From Zancudomyces culisetae (Eukaryota > Kickxellomycota > Harpellomycetes > Harpellales > Legeriomycetaceae): DNA of 16,677 nucleotides. The notes under the pieces are model-generated. The model was not told where the DNA came from. It was given only the letters and a program-made list of their open reading frames with translations, and did no database searches. The position numbers and the translations under genes are program-made. Positions 7,899-15,887 of this stretch are shown here, one piece after another. Position 1 is the stretch's first letter, and every line of letters starts with the position of its first letter. The stretch spans positions 1-16,677 of the forward strand of contig LSSK01000102.1 of NCBI GenBank assembly GCA_001969505.1, in the 5' to 3' direction.

Positions 7899-8137
7899 TT
7901 CTATTGTTGCGATGATTGGCCAGCAATTCAAGATGTTGTTTATTCCGTTTATATTGCCCAACGCACTATTCGAGACTATGAGTATTTCGGTAATTATCTA
8001 AATGGCAAGAGGAAGTTTCATCCAATGGATTAATCTAAAGTTTATCATATAATAAAATAAAATAAATAAATGCCAATTATGATACTTCTTGAATCAGAAA
8101 AATAATATCAAGTAACCAACCAGTTGCGCAAAATTTG

Positions 8138-8353
8138 TCATTCCCGGCTTGCTTTTTTTAAAATTTTATTTACGTAGATGAGGTCCCAGAGAAAACAAAG
8201 CGCGAACAAGTCATTTATTAGCCATTCAGGAATGATTTTGTCCTGGATTAATACCTCAGATGGTTCGTTTTGCTGTATTTTATTATTTTGGATGTTTATA
8301 GTCCTAGGTGGAAATAAAAAAAAATGATTATTTTTTTTATGCATATTTAACAT
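8138..8353 (-). CDS. Possible 71-residue protein of unknown function
   Basis: The frame opens at ATG 8353 and stops at TGA 8140-8138. The first 15 codons are low-complexity (NNHFFLFPP) and correspond to TTTTTTTTATTTCCACCTAG, which looks more like a polypyrimidine tract and splice acceptor than coding sequence. The remainder is better balanced (EPSEVLIQDKIIPEWLINDL, FALCFLWDLIYVNKILKKA), with an aromatic-rich helix and a basic end. This may be an internal or 3' exon rather than a whole gene. No family is recognised and no ribosomal or expression cue is available. Confidence 0.22.
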   Translation of the reverse strand: MLNMHKKNNHFFLFPPRTINIQNNKIQQNEPSEVLIQDKIIPEWLINDLFALCFLWDLIYVNKILKKASRE

Positions 8354-8773
8354 GAGAGCAAAAAAAGAGTATAGAAATAAATAACATTAATTTAAATATT
8401 AGTTTACTAATAAAGTAATTAATTACATATTTCTAGATATATATAAATATATACTAGGTATATTATTTAGACACAAGAACAAGAATATGTATTCCCTACT
8501 CCAACTATCACCACATCAGGGACACCGACGGAATTGAAACGAGCTTACTCGAACGGAAAGAATACAGCTGAATTTATTTTCTAGGATATTTAAAAAAAAA
8601 CTAAGAGTAGTAAGAAGGAGTGGTAGATAAGTAAAAAATAAATAACTGCAAGGAAGGCAGGGGCAAGCAATTCTTCATGTATACAATCCTGAACTAGCTG
8701 AAATACAGGCATTAGAAATACGTATATTTACTCAACAAAACATATTTAATTGTAAGCAACAAGAGAAAGAAAA

Positions 8774-11700
8774 ATGGTCAAATACAAGGCAGAGAATGTA
8801 CAGGATTACTCCGAAGCAGAGACGGATGTTGCGGGAAGCGACTGGCTGGGCGACCTAGAGGCGGAGGTTAGCAAACAACATAGGAATAGAGGAAAGGAAA
8901 GGTCACGTGGATTTAGAGATGAATTGGCCAGCTATACTATTGGTAAAGTCGATAACGCAGCGGACAGCGAGTCTTCATCTATAAGTATAGAGTATAAAAA
9001 GAAGAGAACCGAGGGGGGTGGAAAGGGCGTAAAACGGCGCAAAAAAGTGATTAGTAAGGAGGACTGGTTTTCGGGGAGTTCGCTGAGTTCACTTAGCAGC
9101 ATTGACGAGGTATCACGAATGGGATATTCGGGTTCGGATTTAAGCGACCTTAGTGATTGGAGTATGATAGAAAGCAAAGAAGAAAATGCAGAAAAGCGCG
9201 GAAAAACTCAGTCACAGATGCAGTTACAAACACAGACACAGACACAGGCACAAGCACAAGCACAAGCACAGTCACCGAAATCAACACTGTTAAAAACAAA
9301 GGCACAGGCGCAAAAGAAAAAGGATTACAAACGGAAAGAGGAGAAGCAAATGAGTAAAGATAAGGTATCTGACCAAATGGATGGGGGAGATGTGGAGAAT
9401 GAAAGCGTAGATGCGGATGGTGGGAGGACACGGAAAAAGCCAGGACGGAGAAGAAAGGTGGAATATAGAGATCCAAATAGAGTGGATGAACATGGAAGAA
9501 GCCAGCTTTTGTATTTTGCAATCAAGGGGGATTTGGAAAGTTGTGCCAAGCTGATTGACGTGGGAGCAGATATAAATAAAGGAAGTGCGAATGGGTGGAC
9601 GCCACTTCACGAGGCAGCGCGACAGGGAAATGTGGAGCTGGGTTCGTTGCTGTTTGAAAAATCAAACAAGGCGAAGGAGAACAAGCAAGTGATACGGGTA
9701 AATTTGGTGGATGAAGACAAGCAAACGGCACTTCATGAAGCAGTATTGGGAGGAAGATTGGATTTTGTAGAGCTACTATTGAGTAATGGAGCCAAGACAG
9801 AAATCAAAAACAAGGATGGCAAGACAGCTGTAGATATGTGCAACAATGCGGCGATAAGAAAGGCGCTTGAATCGGGTAGGGCTAGACTAAAATCGGCAGT
9901 GATGCGAGACAGATCTGGGCAGATTCGGTTACACCGGGCGTGTCGAATGGGGAGTCTTAGCAAGGCGGTTCTTCAACTGGAATTGGGAGTTGATGTAAAT
10001 ACAGCAGATAATGCGGGCTGGACACCATTACACGAGGCCAGCCTTGGAGGGCGCAAAGAGATTGTCAAAGAATTGTTACGAAGAGGAGCAGATGTTACGA
10101 AGAAAGGATTGGAGGGCGATACACCGCTACACGATGCATGTGCGAATGGGCATGAGAAAATAGTAAAGCTGTTATTAGCAGCTGGAGCAGATAAACATGC
10201 GAAGAATCAGAATGGGGTGACACCGAGTGATATGACATCTAGTGATAAGATTCGAAATATTTTGGATACCTGGGTCGAGCCCAAAAAGGAAGAAAAGACA
10301 GTACCGATGTCAACGGAAGTGCAAACGGTTACCGCGCATTCAACAAAGTATAAATCCACCAGCAAAAGAAGCTATGGCGATATGCAATCTTCAGATGGGA
10401 ATGGAAGAGACAGCGAACCAAGGGTTAAACGGTTGAAGCCGCGCGGGAGGGTAATCAGTGATAGTGAAGACAGCGAGGTTGAGGTATCGGCGGTATCTAA
10501 GCAGGGAAATGGCCAGAGTATGGAATATAAAGCGAAGGGCAGCAGTAAAGATGGAAGTGATACGACTGATAGCAATAAAATGAAGGGGAAACAGAGTTTT
10601 TCACTAGAAAAGCTAAAGGAAGATGCGGAGAAGCCCAGTGTGAATTACTATTATTCTACCAAGCCGAAACTGTCAAGAGAGGAGCGAAAGCTGAAAAGCA
10701 TTCTTTCTACACTGGAGAGAATGGAAAAAAGGAATAGTTTTGCAAAGCCCAACAGCAATGGTGCCAACGTTAAATCAAAAAAGAAGGTGATTGAGCCGGG
10801 TTCATCCCCAACAGTAAGCAGGAAAGCATCGTCGAGATCGATGTCAACGACCCAGCACGGCAAGTCGCAGACAGAGAGGGAGAGGGACGATTTGGAAAAT
10901 GATACCGATTATGTCAGTGTAGTTAATTCTAGATATGTAAGTCGCGAAGGATCTCCATTGACAGCTGCTGACCTCGATTACGATACAGCTAGCGGATCTA
11001 CAACCCGAAAGAAACGAGGACGACCACCAAAGACTAATACTAATACTAATACTAATACTAATACTAATACTTCTGTTTCTGGTTCTCATGGAAACCCATC
11101 TCAGTCCAGTCCTTCTGATCTGTTTGGTTCTACAAACTCGGATTTGGACACTGTTGTTGCCACCTGCAAGTCCAATACTACTACTGCTACTACTACTACT
11201 GCTACTACTGCTACTACTACTACTGCTACTACTGCTACTACTGCTACTACTACTACTGCTACTACTGCTACTGCTATTTTCTCCCCAAAGCATTCTGATT
11301 CTAAGACCCGCGATCCCCATATTCATTCGCAGACACGTCCTTCTTCTTATAGTCATCATCGTTCCAGTTCTGCTGATATCTCATTCAATCATAATTCTAT
11401 AGCTAATACTAATACTAATACTAACTTGGCAACCAAAAATGATCTATTTTCTGACGACTCTCAGCAACCACAAGATGGTAGCCGAACACCAGTTCGTCCC
11501 GAGAATGACCGTTTATCCGTCGTAAAGCCCGAAGATTCTTCTCAACAACCACCCGCTATTTCGTCTACTAAAAAACCCCGCTTTGTTCCTTTGTACGCCG
11601 TTTCGGCCAAATCCTCTTCCACAAAGCCCTCGGCAAATAGCTATGATATCTATGTTGTGGATCTGCAAATAAACTTGTTTTTGGAATTTGTCAGTTCGAA

Positions 11701-13069
11701 TGGTTCTACCTTTTCTTCCAGCTCCAAACTTGGCTTGTTGTATTCCTTTGTTAACAACCATCCAAAACTTAGACTTTTTCCTCTAACCAACTCGCAAAAA
11801 TCCACTTTTCATACTTTGCTTTTTCCATTTATCAACTCTTTATACGCTGATCCCTCCACAACTACAACCTCAACTACAACTACTCCCAGTACAAATACAA
11901 ATACAAATACAAATACAAATATCGACAACACCTCGTGTTCATCACCAATTGGAACACCGGGCTCGTTATACCACAAAGTCCTGACCAACCCCTCAAAGTT
12001 TGCCATGTTGGATATCAACTTTATAAGACTTTCTAGCATCAAAAAAATCTTTGCTTCTGAATATCCCGACTTACTGGATGCCCTCACCATTGTGTCCAGC
12101 TCGCGCGAGTGTTCAACACCTCCAAAACCTCCAGCCCTGGAATCCGTTGCTTTTGTAACTCCCTCAATGTCCTCCTCCATTGTTTCGCTTTCCTCTTTTA
12201 CCTTCCCCTTGGAAAACTCTACCGTTCTGATGTTCAACCAAAACCAAGGCAGGTTCTCTAGTCTTTTAACCAGAGCTAAACCTCTATCTACAAATCCCAA
12301 ATCAAAAACCCCTTCTCTTTCTTCCTCTTCCACATCTACATCTATATCCACATCCACATCTACTCTCCTATCCAATAAAATCGATTCCTTAACTACCACC
12401 TCACCATCAAAGCCTTCAGCCATCCTCAATAATACTTTTGCCTCTGATTCTTCTATAACCCCTGTTTCCGACCAACCCTTATCTTCCTTCTCCACTTCCA
12501 ATTCCTTGGCTGCTACTGATAAACTTGTCAAAAAATCTACTCTTCCACATTCAAATCCTAATTCAAATCCTAATCCAAGTCCACCCCACGATGTTTCCAC
12601 TGTTCCATTCAAACCTCCCTCCAATAATCCGGCTCAGACTCAAACTCAAACTCAAACTTCGACCCCTTCACTAGCCACCACGAACAAACCTACTTCACCC
12701 CCCATTGTCACCACCATGTCCTCTTCTACTGTACCCACATCCACATCCACACCCACATCCACACCCACAGCCTCACTATCTGCACCCTCTACATCTGTTC
12801 CTATCCCTACCCCCGTCCTTGTCCCACATCCTTCTCCACCACCACCACCTCCTCTTCCTTCCATTTTTACTCTTGATTTCAATTCAAACATCTTTGAAAA
12901 TGTCGAAAACCACCACTTACCCTTTAACGATACCAAGACATCATCTGACACCTCACTATCATCTTCGTCAATCCACCACCCATCGGTATTCTTGCTTCAA
13001 AAATACTCCTGTAATAAAAAGGTTTTACCACCAAAATTTTCTGCAAAGCTGTTGTATAATCGATCTTGA
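8774..13069 (+). CDS. HOS4: HOS4-like ankyrin-repeat, AT-hook chromatin protein (probable Set3 histone deacetylase complex subunit)
   Basis: A single-exon 1431-residue protein; the ATG at 8774 follows an A-rich leader. Hos4 is an ankyrin subunit of the fungal Set3 complex, with Set3, Snt1, Hos2, Hst1 and Sif2. In order: an acidic, Ser-rich N-terminus; a Gln-Thr/Gln-Ala repeat (about 152-166); basic KKPGRRRKVEYRDP (about 222-235); about seven ankyrin units at 237-490, the clearest being GWTPLHEAARQGN, TALHEAVLGGR, GWTPLHEASLGGR and DTPLHDACANGH followed by LLLAAGAD; a charged helix KLSREERKLKSILSTLERME (about 633-652); an AT-hook KKRGRPPK (about 747); long Thr/Asn, Thr/Ala and Ser/Pro-rich disordered regions; and two folded blocks in the C-terminal half (YDIYVVDLQINLFLEFV near 956; FAMLDINFIRLSSIKKIF near 1076), with a conserved-looking end NKKVLPPKFSAKLLYN. 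It is longer than S. cerevisiae Hos4 (1083), largely through the repeats. The orthology is inferred from architecture; other fungal ankyrin chromatin proteins remain possible. Confidence 0.82.
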   Translation: MVKYKAENVQDYSEAETDVAGSDWLGDLEAEVSKQHRNRGKERSRGFRDELASYTIGKVDNAADSESSSISIEYKKKRTEGGGKGVKRRKKVISKEDWFSGSSLSSLSSIDEVSRMGYSGSDLSDLSDWSMIESKEENAEKRGKTQSQMQLQTQTQTQAQAQAQAQSPKSTLLKTKAQAQKKKDYKRKEEKQMSKDKVSDQMDGGDVENESVDADGGRTRKKPGRRRKVEYRDPNRVDEHGRSQLLYFAIKGDLESCAKLIDVGADINKGSANGWTPLHEAARQGNVELGSLLFEKSNKAKENKQVIRVNLVDEDKQTALHEAVLGGRLDFVELLLSNGAKTEIKNKDGKTAVDMCNNAAIRKALESGRARLKSAVMRDRSGQIRLHRACRMGSLSKAVLQLELGVDVNTADNAGWTPLHEASLGGRKEIVKELLRRGADVTKKGLEGDTPLHDACANGHEKIVKLLLAAGADKHAKNQNGVTPSDMTSSDKIRNILDTWVEPKKEEKTVPMSTEVQTVTAHSTKYKSTSKRSYGDMQSSDGNGRDSEPRVKRLKPRGRVISDSEDSEVEVSAVSKQGNGQSMEYKAKGSSKDGSDTTDSNKMKGKQSFSLEKLKEDAEKPSVNYYYSTKPKLSREERKLKSILSTLERMEKRNSFAKPNSNGANVKSKKKVIEPGSSPTVSRKASSRSMSTTQHGKSQTERERDDLENDTDYVSVVNSRYVSREGSPLTAADLDYDTASGSTTRKKRGRPPKTNTNTNTNTNTNTSVSGSHGNPSQSSPSDLFGSTNSDLDTVVATCKSNTTTATTTTATTATTTTATTATTATTTTATTATAIFSPKHSDSKTRDPHIHSQTRPSSYSHHRSSSADISFNHNSIANTNTNTNLATKNDLFSDDSQQPQDGSRTPVRPENDRLSVVKPEDSSQQPPAISSTKKPRFVPLYAVSAKSSSTKPSANSYDIYVVDLQINLFLEFVSSNGSTFSSSSKLGLLYSFVNNHPKLRLFPLTNSQKSTFHTLLFPFINSLYADPSTTTTSTTTTPSTNTNTNTNTNIDNTSCSSPIGTPGSLYHKVLTNPSKFAMLDINFIRLSSIKKIFASEYPDLLDALTIVSSSRECSTPPKPPALESVAFVTPSMSSSIVSLSSFTFPLENSTVLMFNQNQGRFSSLLTRAKPLSTNPKSKTPSLSSSSTSTSISTSTSTLLSNKIDSLTTTSPSKPSAILNNTFASDSSITPVSDQPLSSFSTSNSLAATDKLVKKSTLPHSNPNSNPNPSPPHDVSTVPFKPPSNNPAQTQTQTQTSTPSLATTNKPTSPPIVTTMSSSTVPTSTSTPTSTPTASLSAPSTSVPIPTPVLVPHPSPPPPPPLPSIFTLDFNSNIFENVENHHLPFNDTKTSSDTSLSSSSIHHPSVFLLQKYSCNKKVLPPKFSAKLLYNRS
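9227..9271 (+). repeat. CAA/CAG-ACA and CAA-GCA hexamer repeat (Gln-Thr then Gln-Ala)
   Basis: Forty-five bases encode 15 residues of alternating Gln-Thr passing into Gln-Ala, read in phase inside the HOS4-like gene. The unit is 6 bp, with one internal change (ACA to GCA) marking the switch. Confidence 0.9.
11033..11071 (+). repeat. (ACTAAT)6-ACT microsatellite, Thr-Asn repeat
   Basis: Six and a half perfect hexamer copies lie immediately after the AT-hook codons of the HOS4-like gene. A shorter related block (ANTNTNTN) occurs at 11402-11425. Confidence 0.93.
11177..11275 (+). repeat. ACT/GCT trinucleotide repeat, 33 codons (Thr/Ala)
   Basis: Ninety-nine bases are built only of ACT and GCT codons, giving 33 residues of Thr runs of two to four punctuated by Ala. 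On the complementary strand the same repeat reads as a long polyserine frame, which is a shadow. Confidence 0.95.
11891..11920 (+). repeat. (ACAAAT)5 microsatellite, Thr-Asn repeat
   Basis: Five perfect hexamer copies. It encodes the same Thr-Asn dipeptide as 11033-11071 but with a different codon pair (ACA AAT versus ACT AAT), so the two arrays are independent expansions rather than copies. Confidence 0.93.
12329..12365 (+). repeat. Degenerate TCYACA hexamer repeat (Ser-Thr)
   Basis: Imperfect 6-bp units (TCCACA/TCTACA/TCTATA) encode Ser-Thr and Ser-Ile alternation within the disordered C-terminal half of the HOS4-like protein. Related short arrays follow at 12551-12576 (Ser-Asn-Pro), 12635-12658 (Gln-Thr) and 12733-12769 (Pro/Ser-Thr). 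Confidence 0.8.
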
Positions 13070-13525
13070 TTTCCACCACCACCACTACTGTCTTTTTATT
13101 TTTTCTTGATATTTGGGTCTGATTTCTAATTTGGCATTTATCTGATATTTCCCCCCACTAATCGTAAAAACACGCTTTAATGCTTTTATATTACAAATTT
13201 TTTTATTTATATACTATGATTCTTTTATATATATTTATCAATTAAAATGTAATTTTACTAGTTTTTTTTTTGTTTTTTTTTTTCTTGCCTAAATATTGTT
13301 AACCATGGCCTATTAATTATTACCTATTCAAACTGAAAGTAAAAGGAGCTTGATACGTATATTAATATTCAACTAACACACTCCCTTCCCAAGAAATCTA
13401 AAAGTTTATTTTGTTTTGTTTTGTTTTATTTTATTTTGTTTGTTTGTTTGTTTGTTTGTTATATATTTGTTTGGAGTTTTGGGGAGAGAGAGAGGGGGGG
13501 AGGGGTGGAAATGGGTGCGTTGCTA
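13070..13525. terminator. Convergent junction between HOS4-like gene and protease homologue; T-rich arrays and a G-rich tract
   Basis: Both neighbouring genes end here, so both poly(A) sites should lie within the 456 bp. The plus strand has T-rich and TATATA-type stretches at 13194-13235 and 13261-13283. A TTTTG/TTTTA pentamer array runs from about 13409 and passes into TGTT/TTTG tetramers to about 13460. From 13481 to 13515 the plus strand carries four G runs (GGGG, GGGGGGG, GGGG, GGG) separated by GA repeats and short spacers, enough on paper for a G-quadruplex; on the protease transcript this is a C-rich 3' UTR. No gene is apparent. Confidence 0.55.
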
Positions 13526-14938
13526 TTAGAAAAAAACACCTGCAATACTGGAAAGTACAATCACACATATAGTAACTTTTGCACCTTGTATAGAAAATCC
13601 GTACCTGTTAGCAGTGGATCTTAGTTGGCTTTCTGAGATCCCTGAGGCGTGGCTAATCCAGTCAGTATAATAATTTGCATTGGTGTAGTACGAGAGTCTT
13701 TGATCTTTACACACATCAACTTGGTTTCCGGTATGCGGGTTGCCAAATGTAAACAACCCTACAACATCTGCATCCTCTTTGGAGTTCGTTTTGATTAGTG
13801 GTGTAGATATGCCAAACACCGGCGTACCTGTTTCAATTCCACAAAAGTTTTCGGCATAGTTCTCGACGCAAATGACCTTGTTTGCATTACCCTTCCAAAA
13901 CCGGTCCTCAGACTTGCAAGATATTGCAGAGGTTACCTTTTTTTCAACCTCCAGGAGCTGCACTGACCCAGCTGTGTAGTTGCGGTGGTGCTTGCTATCT
14001 GTATTTACATTTGTTTCTGTGCTCTGCAACCCATTGTTTACAGATCCATTTTGCTCATTCCCATCCCCATTCCCATTCTTATGCTCATTGGTTGGTTTAC
14101 CATCTCTAGTCTGCAAAAGCTGACTGCCAGATTTATTTTTCCCGGAATTTCTAGTAAATGGATACATCCTAGGAGCACTTGCGGAAGTCGTTGATTGTGA
14201 ATTTAGTTTAACTGTAGCTCCCAATCCGCTTTGACTTTGTGTACCTGAGATATATTCCTTCTTTTTTAAATCTATTCCACCAATGTCTTTTTCCACATCA
14301 TCGGATCTTTCAGTTAAGCTGACATGGTGCTTCTTGAGTGCGGCGGTGGATATCCAGCTTTTCAACACCAACCCGGTATTATCTTTGACATTACCCCTAT
14401 AGATTTTTGAAGGTTCGATATATACGACCTTCTTAGTACTATCCCCTTCACCCTCCTCATTCTCACTCTTTTCGTCTTGCTTTTTCCGCTCTTTGCTCTC
14501 CAATTGCATTTCAACTTTTTTCTCAAGGATTATTATTCCAATGTCATTATTGTACGATCCTCTATTGAACCCTTCATGCGGCACTGCCTTTTTAGCCGGA
14601 TATTCTCTTAGATTGCTAAATGATTCAAACCCAGGATTGATATGCACAAATATTTTTTTTGCATCCACTGCAGTACCTCCCGGTGTTACTAGACAATCTG
14701 CACTTGTCAGCACTATACTATCTGAAAGCAACGCACCTCCACAGTTTCTTTGCCCTTCTACATCCACCCGCACTGTGTACCCTACTGCATTTCTGTAATG
14801 TTCATGGTACCTATTCTCAGCACGTGTTACCAGTTTTGTTCTTCTTGGAAGATTACCAGTACTCATAACCACACCGCTTGCAAATACTGATAACGTAAAT
14901 ACAGATACTGTTGTCTTTGTAAAAATATCTAATCTCAT
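13526..14938 (-). CDS. Secreted, probably GPI-anchored trypsin-fold (S1) serine protease homologue with substituted catalytic residues
   Basis: A single-exon 470-residue protein. A signal peptide (1 to about 25) is followed by a dibasic PRR site at 31-33 that a Kex2-type protease might cut. NCGGALL...IVLTSADC (65-82) is the chymotrypsin-family GG-LL...W/IVLTAAHC block, with Asp81 where catalytic His57 should be; Cys66 and Cys82 fit its disulfide. YNNDIGIIIL (129-138) keeps the Asp102 equivalent at Asp132. NTGLVLKSWISTAAL (187-201) fits the SGWG region. ICVENYAENFCGIETGTPVFG (356-376) fits C..G-DSGGP-V, with Glu369 for Asp194 and Thr370 for Ser195. Residues 141-186 and 205-330 are charged or Asn/Gly/Ser-rich insertions, so the two barrels are unusually far apart. 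The C-terminus ends in a hydrophobic tail (454-470) after small residues STA (441-443), as in GPI signals. It is likely non-catalytic at the cell surface or wall; its function is unknown. Confidence 0.8.
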   Translation of the reverse strand: MRLDIFTKTTVSVFTLSVFASGVVMSTGNLPRRTKLVTRAENRYHEHYRNAVGYTVRVDVEGQRNCGGALLSDSIVLTSADCLVTPGGTAVDAKKIFVHINPGFESFSNLREYPAKKAVPHEGFNRGSYNNDIGIIILEKKVEMQLESKERKKQDEKSENEEGEGDSTKKVVYIEPSKIYRGNVKDNTGLVLKSWISTAALKKHHVSLTERSDDVEKDIGGIDLKKKEYISGTQSQSGLGATVKLNSQSTTSASAPRMYPFTRNSGKNKSGSQLLQTRDGKPTNEHKNGNGDGNEQNGSVNNGLQSTETNVNTDSKHHRNYTAGSVQLLEVEKKVTSAISCKSEDRFWKGNANKVICVENYAENFCGIETGTPVFGISTPLIKTNSKEDADVVGLFTFGNPHTGNQVDVCKDQRLSYYTNANYYTDWISHASGISESQLRSTANRYGFSIQGAKVTICVIVLSSIAGVFF

Positions 14939-15887
14939 TTTATTTCTTGAATTGTAAAAGTATCTAATACCAGAGTATACCCAACTCGCTTGTTCACTAA
15001 GTACAAAATATTAATACTGTCTACACAGTAGCTTGTATTTCTAAAGATCTTGGTTACACTCGTGTTCGTACTACTCTTTATATACTTTTTAGTGCGCTCA
15101 AATACCTAGAGCATGTGTAATACATTATAGATACTAAGTTTGTTTATATTCAGGCTATTTTAGACTGTTTCAATACGGCAAGTTACCACTTGTTTATACC
15201 ATCTTTGATTAACCCTTGTCTTCTTTTCAGAAGGCGCAAGTGAGTGCTAGAATAAATAATTTTTAGAATATTTACTTAAAATGCGCACATTCAAAGATGC
15301 ATAACCCTTGCCACAATATATCGATATCCCATAATCTGTACAAGCTTTTATTTATTTATTAGTTGTTTATTTTTGTTGTGTGTATTTTTGTATGTACATG
15401 TATGGAAAAATGGCTTTTAAATAGGCCCCGTAAATAAACGTTGCCACAACTCAGTGTTTTTTTTTGGAGGGGGGGGTAAGATGTAGTTTTTTACTTATCC
15501 GAAGACTTGTTTGTAATTTTTGGAATTTTTTGGAGCACAAACTCTTTATGATATATGCCCATGTCCTCCCAAAATACATACATGTACCATTTTTTTCAGC
15601 TTTCAAAGAATCGTGGCATATTAACCCAACCATTCGTCCCTGTTCATTACAGCACATCCAGGGATCTAAATACTAATAAACATGAATAGCAAAAAAGAAC
15701 TCGGCTTTCTTTTCAGTGACTAAATAATTAAATAAGGTATTAATAATAAAAGTACCCTATCATGTATATGGGATGATCGTAGAATTGTTCGATAGTGATT
15801 ATATATAAGACTGGTCTTCATTGTTGCCATTATCGCTCCCCTTTCATTGTTGAAGATATCTAAATATAAGCCACTCCACCCCGGCCA

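Larger units (their letters stand above)
7394..8773. promoter_or_regulatory. 1.4-kb divergent intergenic region between RAD57 (-) and the HOS4-like gene (+)
   Basis: It contains the RAD57 promoter (right of 7393 on the minus strand) and the HOS4-like promoter. A TATA-like element, TATATATAAATA, is at 8438-8449, about 325 bp before the HOS4-like ATG. A G-rich tract (GGGGTGGGGGGAG) lies at 7688-7700. Two short minus-strand reading frames are annotated separately (7758-7898 and 8138-8353). I saw no MluI cell-cycle box (ACGCGT), which often marks yeast repair genes. Bases 8354-8773 contain no convincing coding sequence and form the A-rich leader of the downstream gene. Confidence 0.4.

Noticed and set aside
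10844-11359. 171-codon minus-strand frame with a long polyserine run
   Set aside because: It is the reverse complement of the ACT/GCT repeat inside the HOS4-like gene, whose own frame has ankyrin and AT-hook motifs.
11809-12624. 271-codon minus-strand frame inside the HOS4-like gene
   Set aside because: The composition (Glu/Val/Gly, Val-Asp repeats) is what the Ser/Thr/Pro-rich plus-strand coding sequence gives when read backwards; no motif is seen and the opposite strand is well supported.
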